Part shown: in pieces, positions 1-8,459 of the stretch
How positions within the stretch are numbered: position 1 is the first letter of the stretch
How the letters are laid out: each line of letters begins with the position of its first letter
Origin: CATOSP01 sp034422355
GTDB taxonomy: Bacteria > Chloroflexota > Dehalococcoidia > Lucifugimonadales > UBA3495
Reading direction: 5' to 3'
DNA: 64,000 nucleotides
NCBI GenBank assembly: GCA_034422355.1
Contig: DAOUJS010000006.1
Span: 22,971-86,970, forward strand
Program-made: the position numbers and the translations under genes
The notes under the pieces: generated by a model
The model's database searches: none
Seen by the model: only the letters and a program-made list of their open reading frames with translations
Told to the model about the DNA's origin: nothing

Positions 1-254
1 TTGTCCGCGCGTTTCAGGGTTTCTATGGCCAGCCGCCGGTCCTGTCCTGCCCATGCGAGGTCGTCTTGCCGGACCAGCGTTAGCTGTCGGCCCTGATGCG
101 CGAAGTTGATGCTTGCTTTGTGACTCTTCCACGCCGTAAAACGTTCCTCCAGGGCAGCGTTGTATAACATGCAGTGTTGGCGGAGCACAGCATCCAACAG
201 TTTATGCCCGGCCTTGCTGAGGCGCAGGGTTACTTGCCTCGTGTCGCCGCTCAT
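1..254 (-). CDS. TnpB-type IS200/IS605 family protein, N-terminal part (runs off left edge)
   Basis: An 84-codon open frame with no stop enters from the left edge, so only the N-terminus is visible. The start is the ATG at 254 (MSGDTRQVTLRLS), 9 nt after the stop of the upstream HEPN-like gene. The segment LYNAALEERFTAWK followed by a short Gln/Arg-rich stretch and LTLVRQDD-WAGQDRRLAIETLKR is the usual N-terminal signature of TnpB (OrfB) proteins of IS200/IS605-type elements. In known families these are RNA-guided nucleases. The RuvC-like catalytic part and the right-end guide RNA would lie outside the window, so activity and completeness cannot be judged. No TnpA is seen. Confidence 0.7.
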   Translation of the reverse strand, partial: MSGDTRQVTLRLSKAGHKLLDAVLRQHCMLYNAALEERFTAWKSHKASINFAHQGRQLTLVRQDDLAWAGQDRRLAIETLKRAD

Positions 255-263
255 AATACGTTA

Positions 264-644
264 CTATTCCGCCCTGGCATCCAGGATTATGCGCACCAGT
301 TCCTTGATGTCTGGAAGGTAGGTATCCAGATGCTCCTGCTCCATCCAATCATAGTGGAAGTTGGCGTGGCATGATTGGGCGATGCCGAATATAGCACGGA
401 TGGAAGGGTTGTCCTGTTCAATGGCCAGGTCAAGGACGGCGCGGCGGCGGTGTGCATACTTGCTGTGGGGCAGGCCGTGGCTGGCGCAGTAGGCTTTGAG
501 GGCCTGGCTGGTCGCGCCCCAGAGCTTTTCCGCCCCTTGCACCAGGTCTCCGGCGGCTATCTCCCGCTCCGCGTCGTCCAGCAGTTGGTTTGCCAGCCGG
601 GTGTGTTTTTCCGACGTGGACTCGGTAAGGTCTTCAAGACTCAT
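264..644 (-). CDS. HEPN/PaREP1-like small helical protein
   Basis: A 126-aa, mostly alpha-helical protein. I chose the start MSLEDLTES at 644 because the upstream extension (to 701) is low-complexity and adds no motif. The pattern KLWGATSQALKAYC in the N-terminal half and SCHANFHYDW near residues 91-100 resembles PaREP1/HEPN-fold proteins, where a conserved Arg/His region can form an RNase site. No MNT nucleotidyltransferase partner is visible; the next gene downstream (9 nt) is the TnpB-type gene, and the pair may be cotranscribed. Function is not assigned. It could be the stand-alone half of a toxin-antitoxin pair or a cargo gene of the IS element. Confidence 0.5.
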   Translation of the reverse strand: MSLEDLTESTSEKHTRLANQLLDDAEREIAAGDLVQGAEKLWGATSQALKAYCASHGLPHSKYAHRRRAVLDLAIEQDNPSIRAIFGIAQSCHANFHYDWMEQEHLDTYLPDIKELVRIILDARAE

Positions 645-712
645 GGTTGATATATTGCCCCGTTGGGATGCGCAAGTGTTGCTACGCGCATTATAACCCA
701 ACGGGGCCCAGG

Positions 713-2458
713 CTACTCCCGGAATATCTCCTCGCCGCGCTGGAGGCGCAGGGCGATCTGGAAGGTCTGGCCCACGGAGCGGGGCGTGGGGGAGTGGGCG
801 GCCAGGAACCGGGACATTCCTATCAGCACGTGGCGTCCCGACTCGGTTCCCCGGCGGTTCTGGTACTGGTTGAATCCTGCGTCCACTATCTGGAATGAGT
901 GGAACCCGGCGTCCTCCACCAGCATCCCCCGTCCCAGGGCCGCCAGCAATGCGTCGTCGTTGCCGGACCCGGTGATGTAGCCGGAGACCAGGTGCGACAC
1001 CTCCTCCACCTGCTGCCGGACGTTCATCTGTTCGGCAAGCCGGGAAAGCATCCCCGCTTCATCCACGGGACCGGGGCCGGTCTCCGGGATGCGCTGGGGC
1101 GGCATGTTGAGGAAGCGGTCCAGGTAGATGCTCATGGCCACATCGAACACGCCCCGCATAAGCTCCACCGAGGGGGCGCGCCGCAGGGCCTGGTGCAGGG
1201 CGTTGGCCGCGGTCAGGGTGTTGTGGACCGTATCCCAGTCGTTGAACTCGTTGGATATATGGAAGTGGGCCATCCTGAGAAAGGCGGCGTAGGCTACCGC
1301 CGATCCCAGGCCGCCGGCGCTGGCCCCGGACTTGATGGCCTCTTTGATGGCGTCAATGATCGCGGCGGGGGAATCGGACAGCATCTCTCGTGCCAGCGCG
1401 TCCGCGCCGTCCCACTCGCCCTGCCGCCCCGCTCCCATCTCCACCAGGCTGGGCAGTTCTTCCCTGGCCCGCCAGACCATGGACGCCAGGTCAATGGGGT
1501 GCCGCCAGGAGCTGAGTTCCTGGCTCCGCCGCGCCCGGGCCATCCCGTGGACCAGGCTGGTCAATACCTGGCTGGCGTGTTCCCAGCCGATGTGGTCGAG
1601 AAGCTCGAAAGCCTTGTTGGCGAAATCGACCACGTGGCCCGCGTCCAAGTAGATGTGGTCCGTGGCGGCGGCGAACACCATGTCGGCGATGTCGCGCTGT
1701 GGGATGCCCAGCTCTATCGCCGTCCGCAGGCAACGCTCGGCGGCGTCCTCGCTCCGCACGTCGATGAATCCCCGGAACCACTGTTTGAACACCTCGGGGC
1801 GGGTCTCCCCGGTGGGCAGTGGGTCCACCACAAAGCGCGGCGGCCTGCCCGCGCACTCCCTGGCCACGTGCAGCAGCCCCTGGTACATGGCCAACGGACG
1901 GTCTTCCCCGGCCAGCAGCGGCGCAATGTTGGCCGCCGACGTCAGGATGGTCATGGCGGGTCCCCACCCCGCCGACGTGTAGGTTGTGCCGAACTCGGCC
2001 CCGATGCGCAGCGGCTCCCGGTAGTCCGCACCCGCGGTGTTCAGGCCCAGCACCGACTTGGCTATGACCAGGCGGATGCTGTGCTCCAGCCCGTCCCGGA
2101 GGCGGCCGGCCCAATGCTCCGCCTCGTCGCGCTCCACCGGGCGCGGGTCCACCCAGACCTCTCCGTCGACCACGCTCACCGGGAAGCTGCGCACATCGTC
2201 GGCGAAGGGGTTGAAGGTGCCGCCACTGGAGAGGTCGAACCGCGCGTGGTGCCAGTGGCAGGTGAGAATGCCGTCACTGACGCTGCCCCGGTCGAGGGGG
2301 AAGCCCATGTGGGGACACCTGTTGTCCACTGCATACACCTTGCCGTCGTGGTAGACGACGGCGATGGTATGCCCGCCGCCGGTCACGACCCGGCAGGCGC
2401 CGTCCTTGAGTTCGTCAATCGTTCCGGCCCGTATCTGTCCCCCAACTATCGTTACCAT
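713..2458 (-). CDS. Rieske [2Fe-2S] domain protein with long helical C-terminal domain
   Basis: A 581-aa cytoplasmic protein. Residues 1-110 form a Rieske ferredoxin-like domain with both cluster-binding pairs intact: C48-P-H50 and C67-x2-H70 (RCPHMGFPLDRG and CHWHHARFD). From about residue 115 to the end there is a roughly 460-aa Ala/Leu/Glu-rich region with no motif that I recognise, containing several aromatic and His residues. The ring-hydroxylating oxygenase alpha-subunit iron motif (D/E-x-x-H-x4-H) is not evident, so this is not a standard dioxygenase. It more likely pairs an electron-transfer cluster with an unknown enzymatic or scaffold domain. It stands alone; an AT-rich upstream stretch with TATAAT at about 2509-2514 (minus strand) could be its promoter. 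Confidence 0.75.
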   Translation of the reverse strand: MVTIVGGQIRAGTIDELKDGACRVVTGGGHTIAVVYHDGKVYAVDNRCPHMGFPLDRGSVSDGILTCHWHHARFDLSSGGTFNPFADDVRSFPVSVVDGEVWVDPRPVERDEAEHWAGRLRDGLEHSIRLVIAKSVLGLNTAGADYREPLRIGAEFGTTYTSAGWGPAMTILTSAANIAPLLAGEDRPLAMYQGLLHVARECAGRPPRFVVDPLPTGETRPEVFKQWFRGFIDVRSEDAAERCLRTAIELGIPQRDIADMVFAAATDHIYLDAGHVVDFANKAFELLDHIGWEHASQVLTSLVHGMARARRSQELSSWRHPIDLASMVWRAREELPSLVEMGAGRQGEWDGADALAREMLSDSPAAIIDAIKEAIKSGASAGGLGSAVAYAAFLRMAHFHISNEFNDWDTVHNTLTAANALHQALRRAPSVELMRGVFDVAMSIYLDRFLNMPPQRIPETGPGPVDEAGMLSRLAEQMNVRQQVEEVSHLVSGYITGSGNDDALLAALGRGMLVEDAGFHSFQIVDAGFNQYQNRRGTESGRHVLIGMSRFLAAHSPTPRSVGQTFQIALRLQRGEEIFRE

Positions 2459-2612
2459 GCTCGCCCCTCCCGGTCTGAATCAACACTAACCATTGTATTT
2501 ACCATAATGATTATAGTTGATTGTAATGGCGGTTGGGGCTGCACGCAACCGGCGGCATTTCCCCGGCGGCGTTCCGTATCAGGTGGTCCAGATGGCTGAC
2601 GAGGGGTGGTGG

Positions 2613-2632
2613 ATTCCCGCTTTCTCGGGAAT
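2613..2632. repeat. Short dRS3-like inverted repeat (ATTCCCG/CGGGAAT)
   Basis: A 7-bp perfect inverted repeat, ATTCCCG-6nt-CGGGAAT, sits in the spacer between the Rieske gene and the HtrA-like gene. This sequence type (attccc...gggaat) recurs as a small dispersed intergenic repeat in many bacterial genomes. Only one copy was noticed in this window. Confidence 0.5.
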
Positions 2633-2647
2633 GACGGTTGGAGGTGG

Positions 2648-4678
2648 TCAGGGCGCCCAGACGTTGAAGTCCTCGAACCTCGGCGAGCCGTCATGGTCCA
2701 AGAAGAAATCTCCCAATGCGGAAATCTGGCCATGCTCCATGTTGTGGGAAAGGTCTAACTTGGCAACCAGATGGTCGTTCAGGTACAACCAGCCTGATTC
2801 TCCAAAAGCGAGCAACAACAGGCGGTTCCGGCTCTGAAAGACCACCCCAGCTTCGTAGAGCCAACCTTCTGCCACAGTCGTGTATCCCTCGTCGCCAACG
2901 TCGTGCGTGTAGTGGAACCACCATCCATCGTAGGTCACGCCTATGACATCGAGCCGATTGAATACTGGGTTGCGAACTATGAACCCGTAGTCCCAGTCGG
3001 AGCCTCGTGGGTTGATGAATTCGGCCTCGGCCACCAGGTCCCGAGTCCCCACTCCGCTCCCGTGCTCCGCGATTTTTCCAGGCTCCTTTTGAAACTGACC
3101 GTCGGCGGGGCCGTACTGTTTGCTCAGCCGACTGCCCCGGAAGCCCTCGTACCGGGTGACGGCTCCGGCCTGCTCGTTTCCTTCATAAGCTCCGGTAATC
3201 AACGCCACGTCGCCTGCGCGGGTTACGGCTGATAGATCCAGTGTGGACACAAACTCATCGTTGACGAATAGCCAGCCGCGTTCCCGGATGGCGACGACTC
3301 GCAGGTGATTCCGCCCCCCGGCGCTGGTGTTGAACCTGTTTAGAGTTCCGCCGCCCACTTGATTGTATGGCGCGTCGGCCCCGTCCATTAAAGCCCACCC
3401 TCCATAGCTATCGACCACGACCTGGGCGAAAGGTTCGCCGCGGCGGTCGCGAAGGAAAAATCCGTAATCCCAGGAATTTGACGCAGCAGAATATGGATTA
3501 ACGAATGTGGCTTCCACCACCATGTCGGCGATGGAAACGTCGGCATACTCGGTCTTGATGAAGCCGGCCGCAGGATCATGGCGTAACTCGCCGCTGGTGG
3601 GGCCAAAATCGTGCTGTCCTGATGCCTGGGGAGTCGGGGTTGCCCGGGCGCGGGGGGTTGGCGTGGGTTGGAGAGAGCCGTCCCGGAGCGCGGGGACCTG
3701 CCTCTGCACCGTCGTTTCCGATATGGCGAATCCCAGTCCTTCTACCCTGGTCTCGGAGATTTTGAAGGTGTTGATGCCCAGGATTTCGCCGGACAGTGAG
3801 AGCATCGGCCCGCCGCTGTTGCCCGGGTTTATGGCGGCGTCGGTCTGAATCACGTCGCTCCGATAGCTAGAGTCGTAGCGTAGGGCGGAGACGATGCCCC
3901 TGGTTATGGTGGCCTGTCCCGAAAGCCCCAGGGCGTAGCCGATGGCCACCACTTCGTCCCCGGGTTCGAGACGGGAGGCGTCTCCGAAGGACAGCGCGTG
4001 AAACGATCCGCAGCAGATGGTCACCACTGCCAGGTCGCGCACCGGGTCCACGCCGCGAACCGCCCCGTTATAAGCGGTTGCGTCGTTCACGTACACGTTA
4101 ACCCACGCGGCTCCGTCAACTACGTGATGGTTGGTGATGGCGTATCCGGTCTGGCCCCGCGTTTCAAATATGACCCCGGTGCCGCCCCCTGAAGCGGTCT
4201 CGATTCTCACGACTGCCGGACGTGCCTGCCTGACCATCTCGCTTAACAGCGCCGCCGGGGGGGGCGTGGGCGTCGGGGTTGGCCTTGGTGTGGACGTCGG
4301 TCGGGGTGTTGGTGTTGGGTGCGGCGTTACAGTGGGTGTCGGCCACAGTGTTGGAGTTGGTGTAGGTATCGGTGTCGAGGTTGGTTCAGGCGTAGGGGTG
4401 GTTGTTGGCGTCGGAGTAGGCGTAGCTGTTGGGACTGGAGTCGCCGTGGGAGTAGGTGTTGGGATGGCCGCGAGCGTGGCAGCGATGCCCGCCGATACTG
4501 TAGCGTCTAGGTCCGGCAGCGGAGTAGGCGTCGGCGTGGGAATCGCGGCGGCTACGGCGGCTTGCACCGTAGCCTCTATGTTCGGCGTGGCGGTGGCAAT
4601 GAGGACTTCCCTATCCTCGGCGCAGGCACCCATCAGTAGCAGAGTTACAATAAGCGCCAAGCCGCCCTTGGGATTCAT
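2648..4678 (-). CDS. HtrA-like S1C serine protease lipoprotein with Pro/Thr linker and two repeated C-terminal domains
   Basis: A 676-aa exported protein. The start MNPKGG (4678) is preceded by GGAG about 9 nt upstream and gives a clean lipoprotein signal with lipobox LLMGAC (Cys19). Residues about 46-140 are a Pro/Thr-rich low-complexity linker broken by DATV segments, probably spanning the envelope. Residues about 145-340 are a trypsin-like domain with the triad H185 (TNHHVV), D215 (RDLAVV) and S288 (PGNSGGP). No PDZ domain is visible. Instead, two homologous domains of about 150 aa follow (WDYGFFLRD... and WDYGFIVRN..., each with a G-W-LFVND/LYLND strand), probably a jelly-roll or concanavalin-like fold. 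Likely envelope protein quality control or substrate recognition; the substrate is unknown. Confidence 0.85.
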   Translation of the reverse strand: MNPKGGLALIVTLLLMGACAEDREVLIATATPNIEATVQAAVAAAIPTPTPTPLPDLDATVSAGIAATLAAIPTPTPTATPVPTATPTPTPTTTPTPEPTSTPIPTPTPTLWPTPTVTPHPTPTPRPTSTPRPTPTPTPPPAALLSEMVRQARPAVVRIETASGGGTGVIFETRGQTGYAITNHHVVDGAAWVNVYVNDATAYNGAVRGVDPVRDLAVVTICCGSFHALSFGDASRLEPGDEVVAIGYALGLSGQATITRGIVSALRYDSSYRSDVIQTDAAINPGNSGGPMLSLSGEILGINTFKISETRVEGLGFAISETTVQRQVPALRDGSLQPTPTPRARATPTPQASGQHDFGPTSGELRHDPAAGFIKTEYADVSIADMVVEATFVNPYSAASNSWDYGFFLRDRRGEPFAQVVVDSYGGWALMDGADAPYNQVGGGTLNRFNTSAGGRNHLRVVAIRERGWLFVNDEFVSTLDLSAVTRAGDVALITGAYEGNEQAGAVTRYEGFRGSRLSKQYGPADGQFQKEPGKIAEHGSGVGTRDLVAEAEFINPRGSDWDYGFIVRNPVFNRLDVIGVTYDGWWFHYTHDVGDEGYTTVAEGWLYEAGVVFQSRNRLLLLAFGESGWLYLNDHLVAKLDLSHNMEHGQISALGDFFLDHDGSPRFEDFNVWAP

Positions 4679-4771
4679 CGGTTGCCTGCTCCAACAACGC
4701 ATGGGGCTTGTATTTTACAGTACATAGCCACGACTATGATGGAGACCGCTCCACGAGTACGGGCCGCTCTG

Positions 4772-4780
4772 TGGTATCAT
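4772..4780 (+). promoter_or_regulatory. Extended -10 promoter (TGGTATCAT)
   Basis: TG-N-TATCAT lies 33 nt before the ATG of the amidohydrolase at 4813, with a GGAGG ribosome site at 4801-4805 between them. No convincing -35 box is visible. The same TGnTAtnAT layout recurs upstream of other genes in this window. Confidence 0.4.
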
Positions 4781-4812
4781 TGGCCCAATCATCCATACGT
4801 GGAGGCCCTGAT

Positions 4813-5829
4813 ATGCCCTTCGGCGATAACGACTGGCTGGCCTTGACCGACGAGCCTGCACTGGAACCGGATATTCCCCTCTGCGACCCGCACCACCACT
4901 TCTGGGACGGGCGGCTTGGGAGCATCCCGTACCAGCGTTACCTGCTCCACGAGCTGATGGGCGACCTGGACAGCGGCCACAACGTCCGCTCCACCGTGTT
5001 CGTGGAAGCCCGGTCCATGTACCGTCCTTCCGGGCCGGAAGAGCTGCGGACGGTGGGAGAGGTGGAGTTCGTCCAGGGGCTTGCCGCGGCCAGCGCCAGC
5101 GGCATCTACGGGGAGAGCCGGGCCGCCGCGGGAATAGTCGGCCACGCCGACCTGAAGCTGGGCGACGCCGTAACTCCTGTGCTGGAGGCGTTGCAGGCCG
5201 CCAGCCCCAACCGCTTCAAGGGCATCCGCCACAACATCACCTGGAGTCCCGACCCCGCATGGGACAACCGGGACGCCGCGGGAGTCGCCTCCACCGAGTC
5301 CTTCCGCGCCGGGGCCAGGGCACTGGCCAGGATGGGTCTGTCCCTGGATTCCATGCAGGCGTTCACGCAGCTCAAGGAGTTGGCCGAGTTCGCCCGGGCC
5401 GTGCCCGAACTTACCATTATCCTCAACCACATGGGCGGCGTGAGCCGCACCGGCATCTACAGCGGGAAGGACGACGAGGTCATCCCCGAATGGCGCGAGG
5501 GCATCGCCGCCGTGGCAGCCTGCCCCAACGTCACCTGCAAGCTGGGCGGGATGGGAATGCCGCGCTGGGGCTTCGACTGGCACACCAGGGAGGTCCCCAT
5601 AGGTTCAGAGGAACTGGCCGAGGCGATGGCCCCCTGGATGAATTACTGCATCGAACAGTTCGGTCCTGACCGCTGCATGTTCGAGAGCAACTTCCCGCCG
5701 GACAAGGTCTCTTTCTCCTATAACGTGATGTACAACGCCTTCAAGCGCCTATCCCAAAGCTACAGCGCCAGCGAACGGGCCTCCATGTTCCACGACACCG
5801 CCGCCCGGGTGTACCGCATCCAGCCCTGA
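4813..5829 (+). CDS. Amidohydrolase family 2 TIM-barrel hydrolase
   Basis: A 338-aa metal-dependent hydrolase of the Amidohydro_2 family. The start at 4813 is set by GGAGG at 4801-4805, giving MPFGDNDWLAL; the open frame extends upstream but lacks a ribosome site there. The N-terminal metal motif is DPHHHFWDG (D25, H27, H29). Further landmarks are GIVGHADL, a RFKGIRHNI strand, IILNHMGG (likely metal His), and CMFESNFPPDK near the C-terminus, where many family members have a Gly-Ser-Asp version. Relatives hydrolyse lactones or decarboxylate aromatic acids; the substrate here is unknown. It is monocistronic: it starts at an extended -10 promoter and ends just before a strong hairpin shared with the convergent methyltransferase gene. 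Confidence 0.85.
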   Translation: MPFGDNDWLALTDEPALEPDIPLCDPHHHFWDGRLGSIPYQRYLLHELMGDLDSGHNVRSTVFVEARSMYRPSGPEELRTVGEVEFVQGLAAASASGIYGESRAAAGIVGHADLKLGDAVTPVLEALQAASPNRFKGIRHNITWSPDPAWDNRDAAGVASTESFRAGARALARMGLSLDSMQAFTQLKELAEFARAVPELTIILNHMGGVSRTGIYSGKDDEVIPEWREGIAAVAACPNVTCKLGGMGMPRWGFDWHTREVPIGSEELAEAMAPWMNYCIEQFGPDRCMFESNFPPDKVSFSYNVMYNAFKRLSQSYSASERASMFHDTAARVYRIQP

Positions 5830-5836
5830 CATGCCG

Positions 5837-5877
5837 GAGGCTTCCACTGGTCCAATGATTGGACCAGTGGAAGCCTC
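5837..5877. terminator. 18-bp perfect hairpin between convergent genes
   Basis: The left arm 5837-5854 and right arm 5860-5877 are perfectly complementary (core TTCCACTGGTCCA), with a 5-nt loop. The hairpin starts 8 nt after the amidohydrolase stop and ends 9 nt before the methyltransferase stop on the other strand, so it is placed to terminate both transcripts. No T-tract is present on either side, so it may act as an RNA-stabilising or processing structure rather than a classical terminator. Confidence 0.7.
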
Positions 5878-5885
5878 GTCGGTCC

Positions 5886-6617
5886 TTACCGCAGCATCCC
5901 CGAAAGCAGCCACTCCCCGAACCCGTCCTGTCCCGGCAGCGGGAGCGTCTCCACCTCGAACCCCGCTGCCGCCATCAGTCCTGTCCATGTGCTTAGAGGA
6001 AACAACCCGGTGACATGCACGTCCCTTTCAACCCGCCGCTCACCTTTCTCCGTAATCTCATAGGTGAACCACGACTCTATCTGCGTGTCCGAAGGGTCCG
6101 GGTCGTGCAGCCGTTCCTCGGTCACTACTGAAACCGGACCTTGGGACGTTTCCCACCGGGTTACCATGCCCTCCCGGAATGACTCGGCCACCAGGTCGGG
6201 AGAGACCAGCAGCAGGCCCCCCTGGCGGAGGTGCGCCCGCGCCGTCGCAAAGGCCCCCCTCAGGTCCTCCTCGGTCAGCATGTAGCAAATGGCGTCGTGA
6301 ATCAGCACCGCGTCGAACTGCCGCCCCAACCGCACCGTCCTCATATCGCCCAGGTGGTGGACGACGTCCGGGTTCAGGCGGCGGGAAAGGTCCAGCATCC
6401 GCGGGGAAATGTCCACCGCCTCGGCCCGGTGTAGGCCCGTCATGTGGGAAAGGTTATGCCCGCCGCCAACCCCCAACTCCAGCAGCCGCTGGCTCCCAGG
6501 CCCCAGCTTGTCCTCAATGGCCCGCAGCCAGTGGACTGCCTCTTCGGCATAGTCCTCCACGGGACTGATTACCGGCCACAGGTAGGCCAACTCGTTATAA
6601 AGCCGCACATCTTCCAT
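5886..6617 (-). CDS. Class I SAM-dependent methyltransferase
   Basis: A 243-aa Rossmann-fold methyltransferase. The SAM-binding motif I is LELGVGGGHN (residues about 46-55), followed by an acidic end of strand 2 (AEAVDISPRML) and motif IV-like FDAVLIHDAICYM with a following LRQGGLLLVSPD strand. The N-terminus (YNELAYLWPVISPVEDYAEEA) resembles small-molecule or glycine-type methyltransferases found near metabolic genes. The substrate is not predictable. It is transcribed alone, convergent with the amidohydrolase and sharing its hairpin terminator. Confidence 0.8.
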   Translation of the reverse strand: MEDVRLYNELAYLWPVISPVEDYAEEAVHWLRAIEDKLGPGSQRLLELGVGGGHNLSHMTGLHRAEAVDISPRMLDLSRRLNPDVVHHLGDMRTVRLGRQFDAVLIHDAICYMLTEEDLRGAFATARAHLRQGGLLLVSPDLVAESFREGMVTRWETSQGPVSVVTEERLHDPDPSDTQIESWFTYEITEKGERRVERDVHVTGLFPLSTWTGLMAAAGFEVETLPLPGQDGFGEWLLSGMLR

Positions 6618-6643
6618 GCTAATACCCTGAGATATTCATTGAG

Positions 6644-6864
6644 ATGTACATTGCCATTGAGATTGAAGAGTTGCCCGGCGGCAGCGTGCAGGGGTATTGC
6701 CCCGTCCTGGCCCTGAACATCCGGTGGGAGCGGGGTGAACTGGCGTTTTACGACCCGGCAGCGGGACGTCCATCGCTGCCTTGGCAGACGAACGCGCCCG
6801 GGCCAATGCCGCAGGAGCAGAATTGGCAGCCTTGCGGGAGCAATTGTGCCGTTTGCAGGAATAA
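6644..6864 (+). pseudogene. Decayed C-terminal fragment of a Uma2-family protein
   Basis: The reading frame from 6644 gives EELPGGSVQGYCPVLALNIRWERGELAFYDPAAG and then runs out of family similarity. After about 6770 the neighbouring frame continues as TSIAALADERARANAAG and ends in ELAALREQLCRLQE with a stop at 6862. Joined across the frameshift, this matches the end of the intact Uma2 gene in this window (50303-51028: LCWDDGRLRFYDPVTGE, then a coiled coil). The nuclease core is gone, so this is a remnant. The mapping of the frameshift is by eye. Confidence 0.6.
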
Positions 6865-6874
6865 CGGCCGCCCC

Positions 6875-8356
6875 TCACCCTTCTCTCTCCTCTCCCCTAC
6901 TCCCGCTTCGCATCACCAGGGCCGGGACTACGGCCAGGAGGGCCGCCCCCGCGGAGACCCGGAAGAAGTCGTGGAGCAGGGCCAGCCCCGCGCCGGTGAG
7001 CCGGGCGCTGTACTCGGACTGACGCGCCGCGAACTCTGCCGCAGGCTCGTCCAACCGGGCGATGGGAAACTCCAACCCCGCCGTCAACGCCTGGAAGTGT
7101 CCGATGCCCCACGCGCTCAAAGCTGCCAGCCCCAACGTCATCCCCAGCATCCGGGACACCACCACCAGCGACGCCGCCGTGGCCCGGTAGTCCTCCCCCA
7201 CCGAATCCAGGGCGTGGGACACGATGGGCGTGAGCACCAGCCCGAACCCAAACCCGGCCAGGGCCAGGTGCAGTGTCAGTTCCGGGTCGGCTACCTCCAG
7301 GTCCCAGCCGGTGGCCAGCAGCATCCCGGCGGCCGCCATCGCCAGCCCCGCCAGCGTCACCGGCCTCACTCCCACCCGGACCAGCAGTAGCCCGCCAACC
7401 ACCGCTCCCGCCGGGACCGCCGCCGTCATCCGCAGCAGCCACATCGCCCCGGTCAGCGGGTCTTTTCCCATCACCGTGTTGGCCAGCAACGGCACCGTCA
7501 CCATCGCCACGACCAGCGATGTCCCAACCAGGAGCTGCGTGGCGTTGGCCGACACGAAACCCAGGGAGCGGAACATTGCGGGAGTCAGCAACGGCTGCCA
7601 AGTCCGGGACTCCACCAGGGCCAGTACCACCAGCAGCCCCAGCGCGGCCGCGAGGGCCGCAAAGGGGAAGGGAGACGATAGCTGGAACAGGCTCTGCCGC
7701 GACAAGGCCAAGGACAAGACCAGCAGCGCCGCCACCAGCAGGCTGCCGCCCAGATAGTCCACCCGGGAGCTTGAGCCGGAACGGTTGGAGAGCCACATCA
7801 ACCCCAGGAACAGCGCCGCCGCCTGGGGCACGTTGAGCCAGAATATCCACCGCCAGTCCAGCCACTCGATGATTGCCCCGCCGTAGGCCGGACCCAGCAT
7901 CGACCCGGCCTCCGCCGATGCGCCCACCACCCCCAAGGCCAGCCCCTGCTGACGGCGGGGCAGTGACCCGGCAGCGATGGCCATCCCGATGGGAACTGTC
8001 GCGCCTCCGCCCACGGCCTGCACCACCCTGGCCCCGACAATCCACTCGAAGTTGGGAGACACCGCCACCAGGCACGTCCCGGCGGCAAAGACCACGAGAG
8101 CCGCCTTGTAGGTCCGGGAGTAACCATACACATCCGCGATGCGCGCCACCACGGGCATGGCGACGGTGTAGCCCAGCAGGTACACGGTAACGATCCAGGA
8201 GGCGCGGTCAAGCTCCACGAGGGGGATCCGTAGGTCGCGCATCACGCTGGGCAGGGCCGTCACTACCACCGTCTGGTCCAGCGCGGTCACAAACGCGCCC
8301 AGCCCAACCAAGGCCAGCGTGACGTATGGAGGAAGAATTGCCCGGCGGCCCGTCAT
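6875..8356 (-). CDS. DHA2-family (EmrB/QacA-like) MFS drug exporter
   Basis: A 493-aa integral membrane protein with about 14 predicted helices. The N-terminal helix contains the DHA2 signature FVTALDQTVVVTALPSVM, followed by motif A-like ARIADVYGYSR and motif C-like GSMLGPAYGGAIIEWLDWR in TM5. This is the 14-TMS proton-antiport family that includes QacA and EmrB; substrates are usually amphipathic drugs or metabolites. The start ATG is at 8356. No MarR or TetR regulator and no membrane-fusion partner lie next to it, so its regulation is not evident. Confidence 0.85.
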   Translation of the reverse strand: MTGRRAILPPYVTLALVGLGAFVTALDQTVVVTALPSVMRDLRIPLVELDRASWIVTVYLLGYTVAMPVVARIADVYGYSRTYKAALVVFAAGTCLVAVSPNFEWIVGARVVQAVGGGATVPIGMAIAAGSLPRRQQGLALGVVGASAEAGSMLGPAYGGAIIEWLDWRWIFWLNVPQAAALFLGLMWLSNRSGSSSRVDYLGGSLLVAALLVLSLALSRQSLFQLSSPFPFAALAAALGLLVVLALVESRTWQPLLTPAMFRSLGFVSANATQLLVGTSLVVAMVTVPLLANTVMGKDPLTGAMWLLRMTAAVPAGAVVGGLLLVRVGVRPVTLAGLAMAAAGMLLATGWDLEVADPELTLHLALAGFGFGLVLTPIVSHALDSVGEDYRATAASLVVVSRMLGMTLGLAALSAWGIGHFQALTAGLEFPIARLDEPAAEFAARQSEYSARLTGAGLALLHDFFRVSAGAALLAVVPALVMRSGSRGEEREG

Positions 8357-8459
8357 CGTGCCGCCGTCCTAGCGGGTAGAGATGTGGTTAGGATGGGTCA
8401 AACCGAGGGATGGCTGCAAGGTCTGTTAATGGGGATGGATTCGTATGCAAAGGGGCTGA

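Noticed and set aside
899..2599. 566-aa plus-strand open frame
   Set aside because: It is the antisense shadow of the Rieske gene (713-2458, minus); it is rich in Gly/His/Pro with no domain, as expected from GC-rich codon shadows.
4131..4727. Val/Gly-repeat plus-strand open frame
   Set aside because: It is the antisense reading of the Pro/Thr repeat of the HtrA-like lipoprotein and has no ribosome site.
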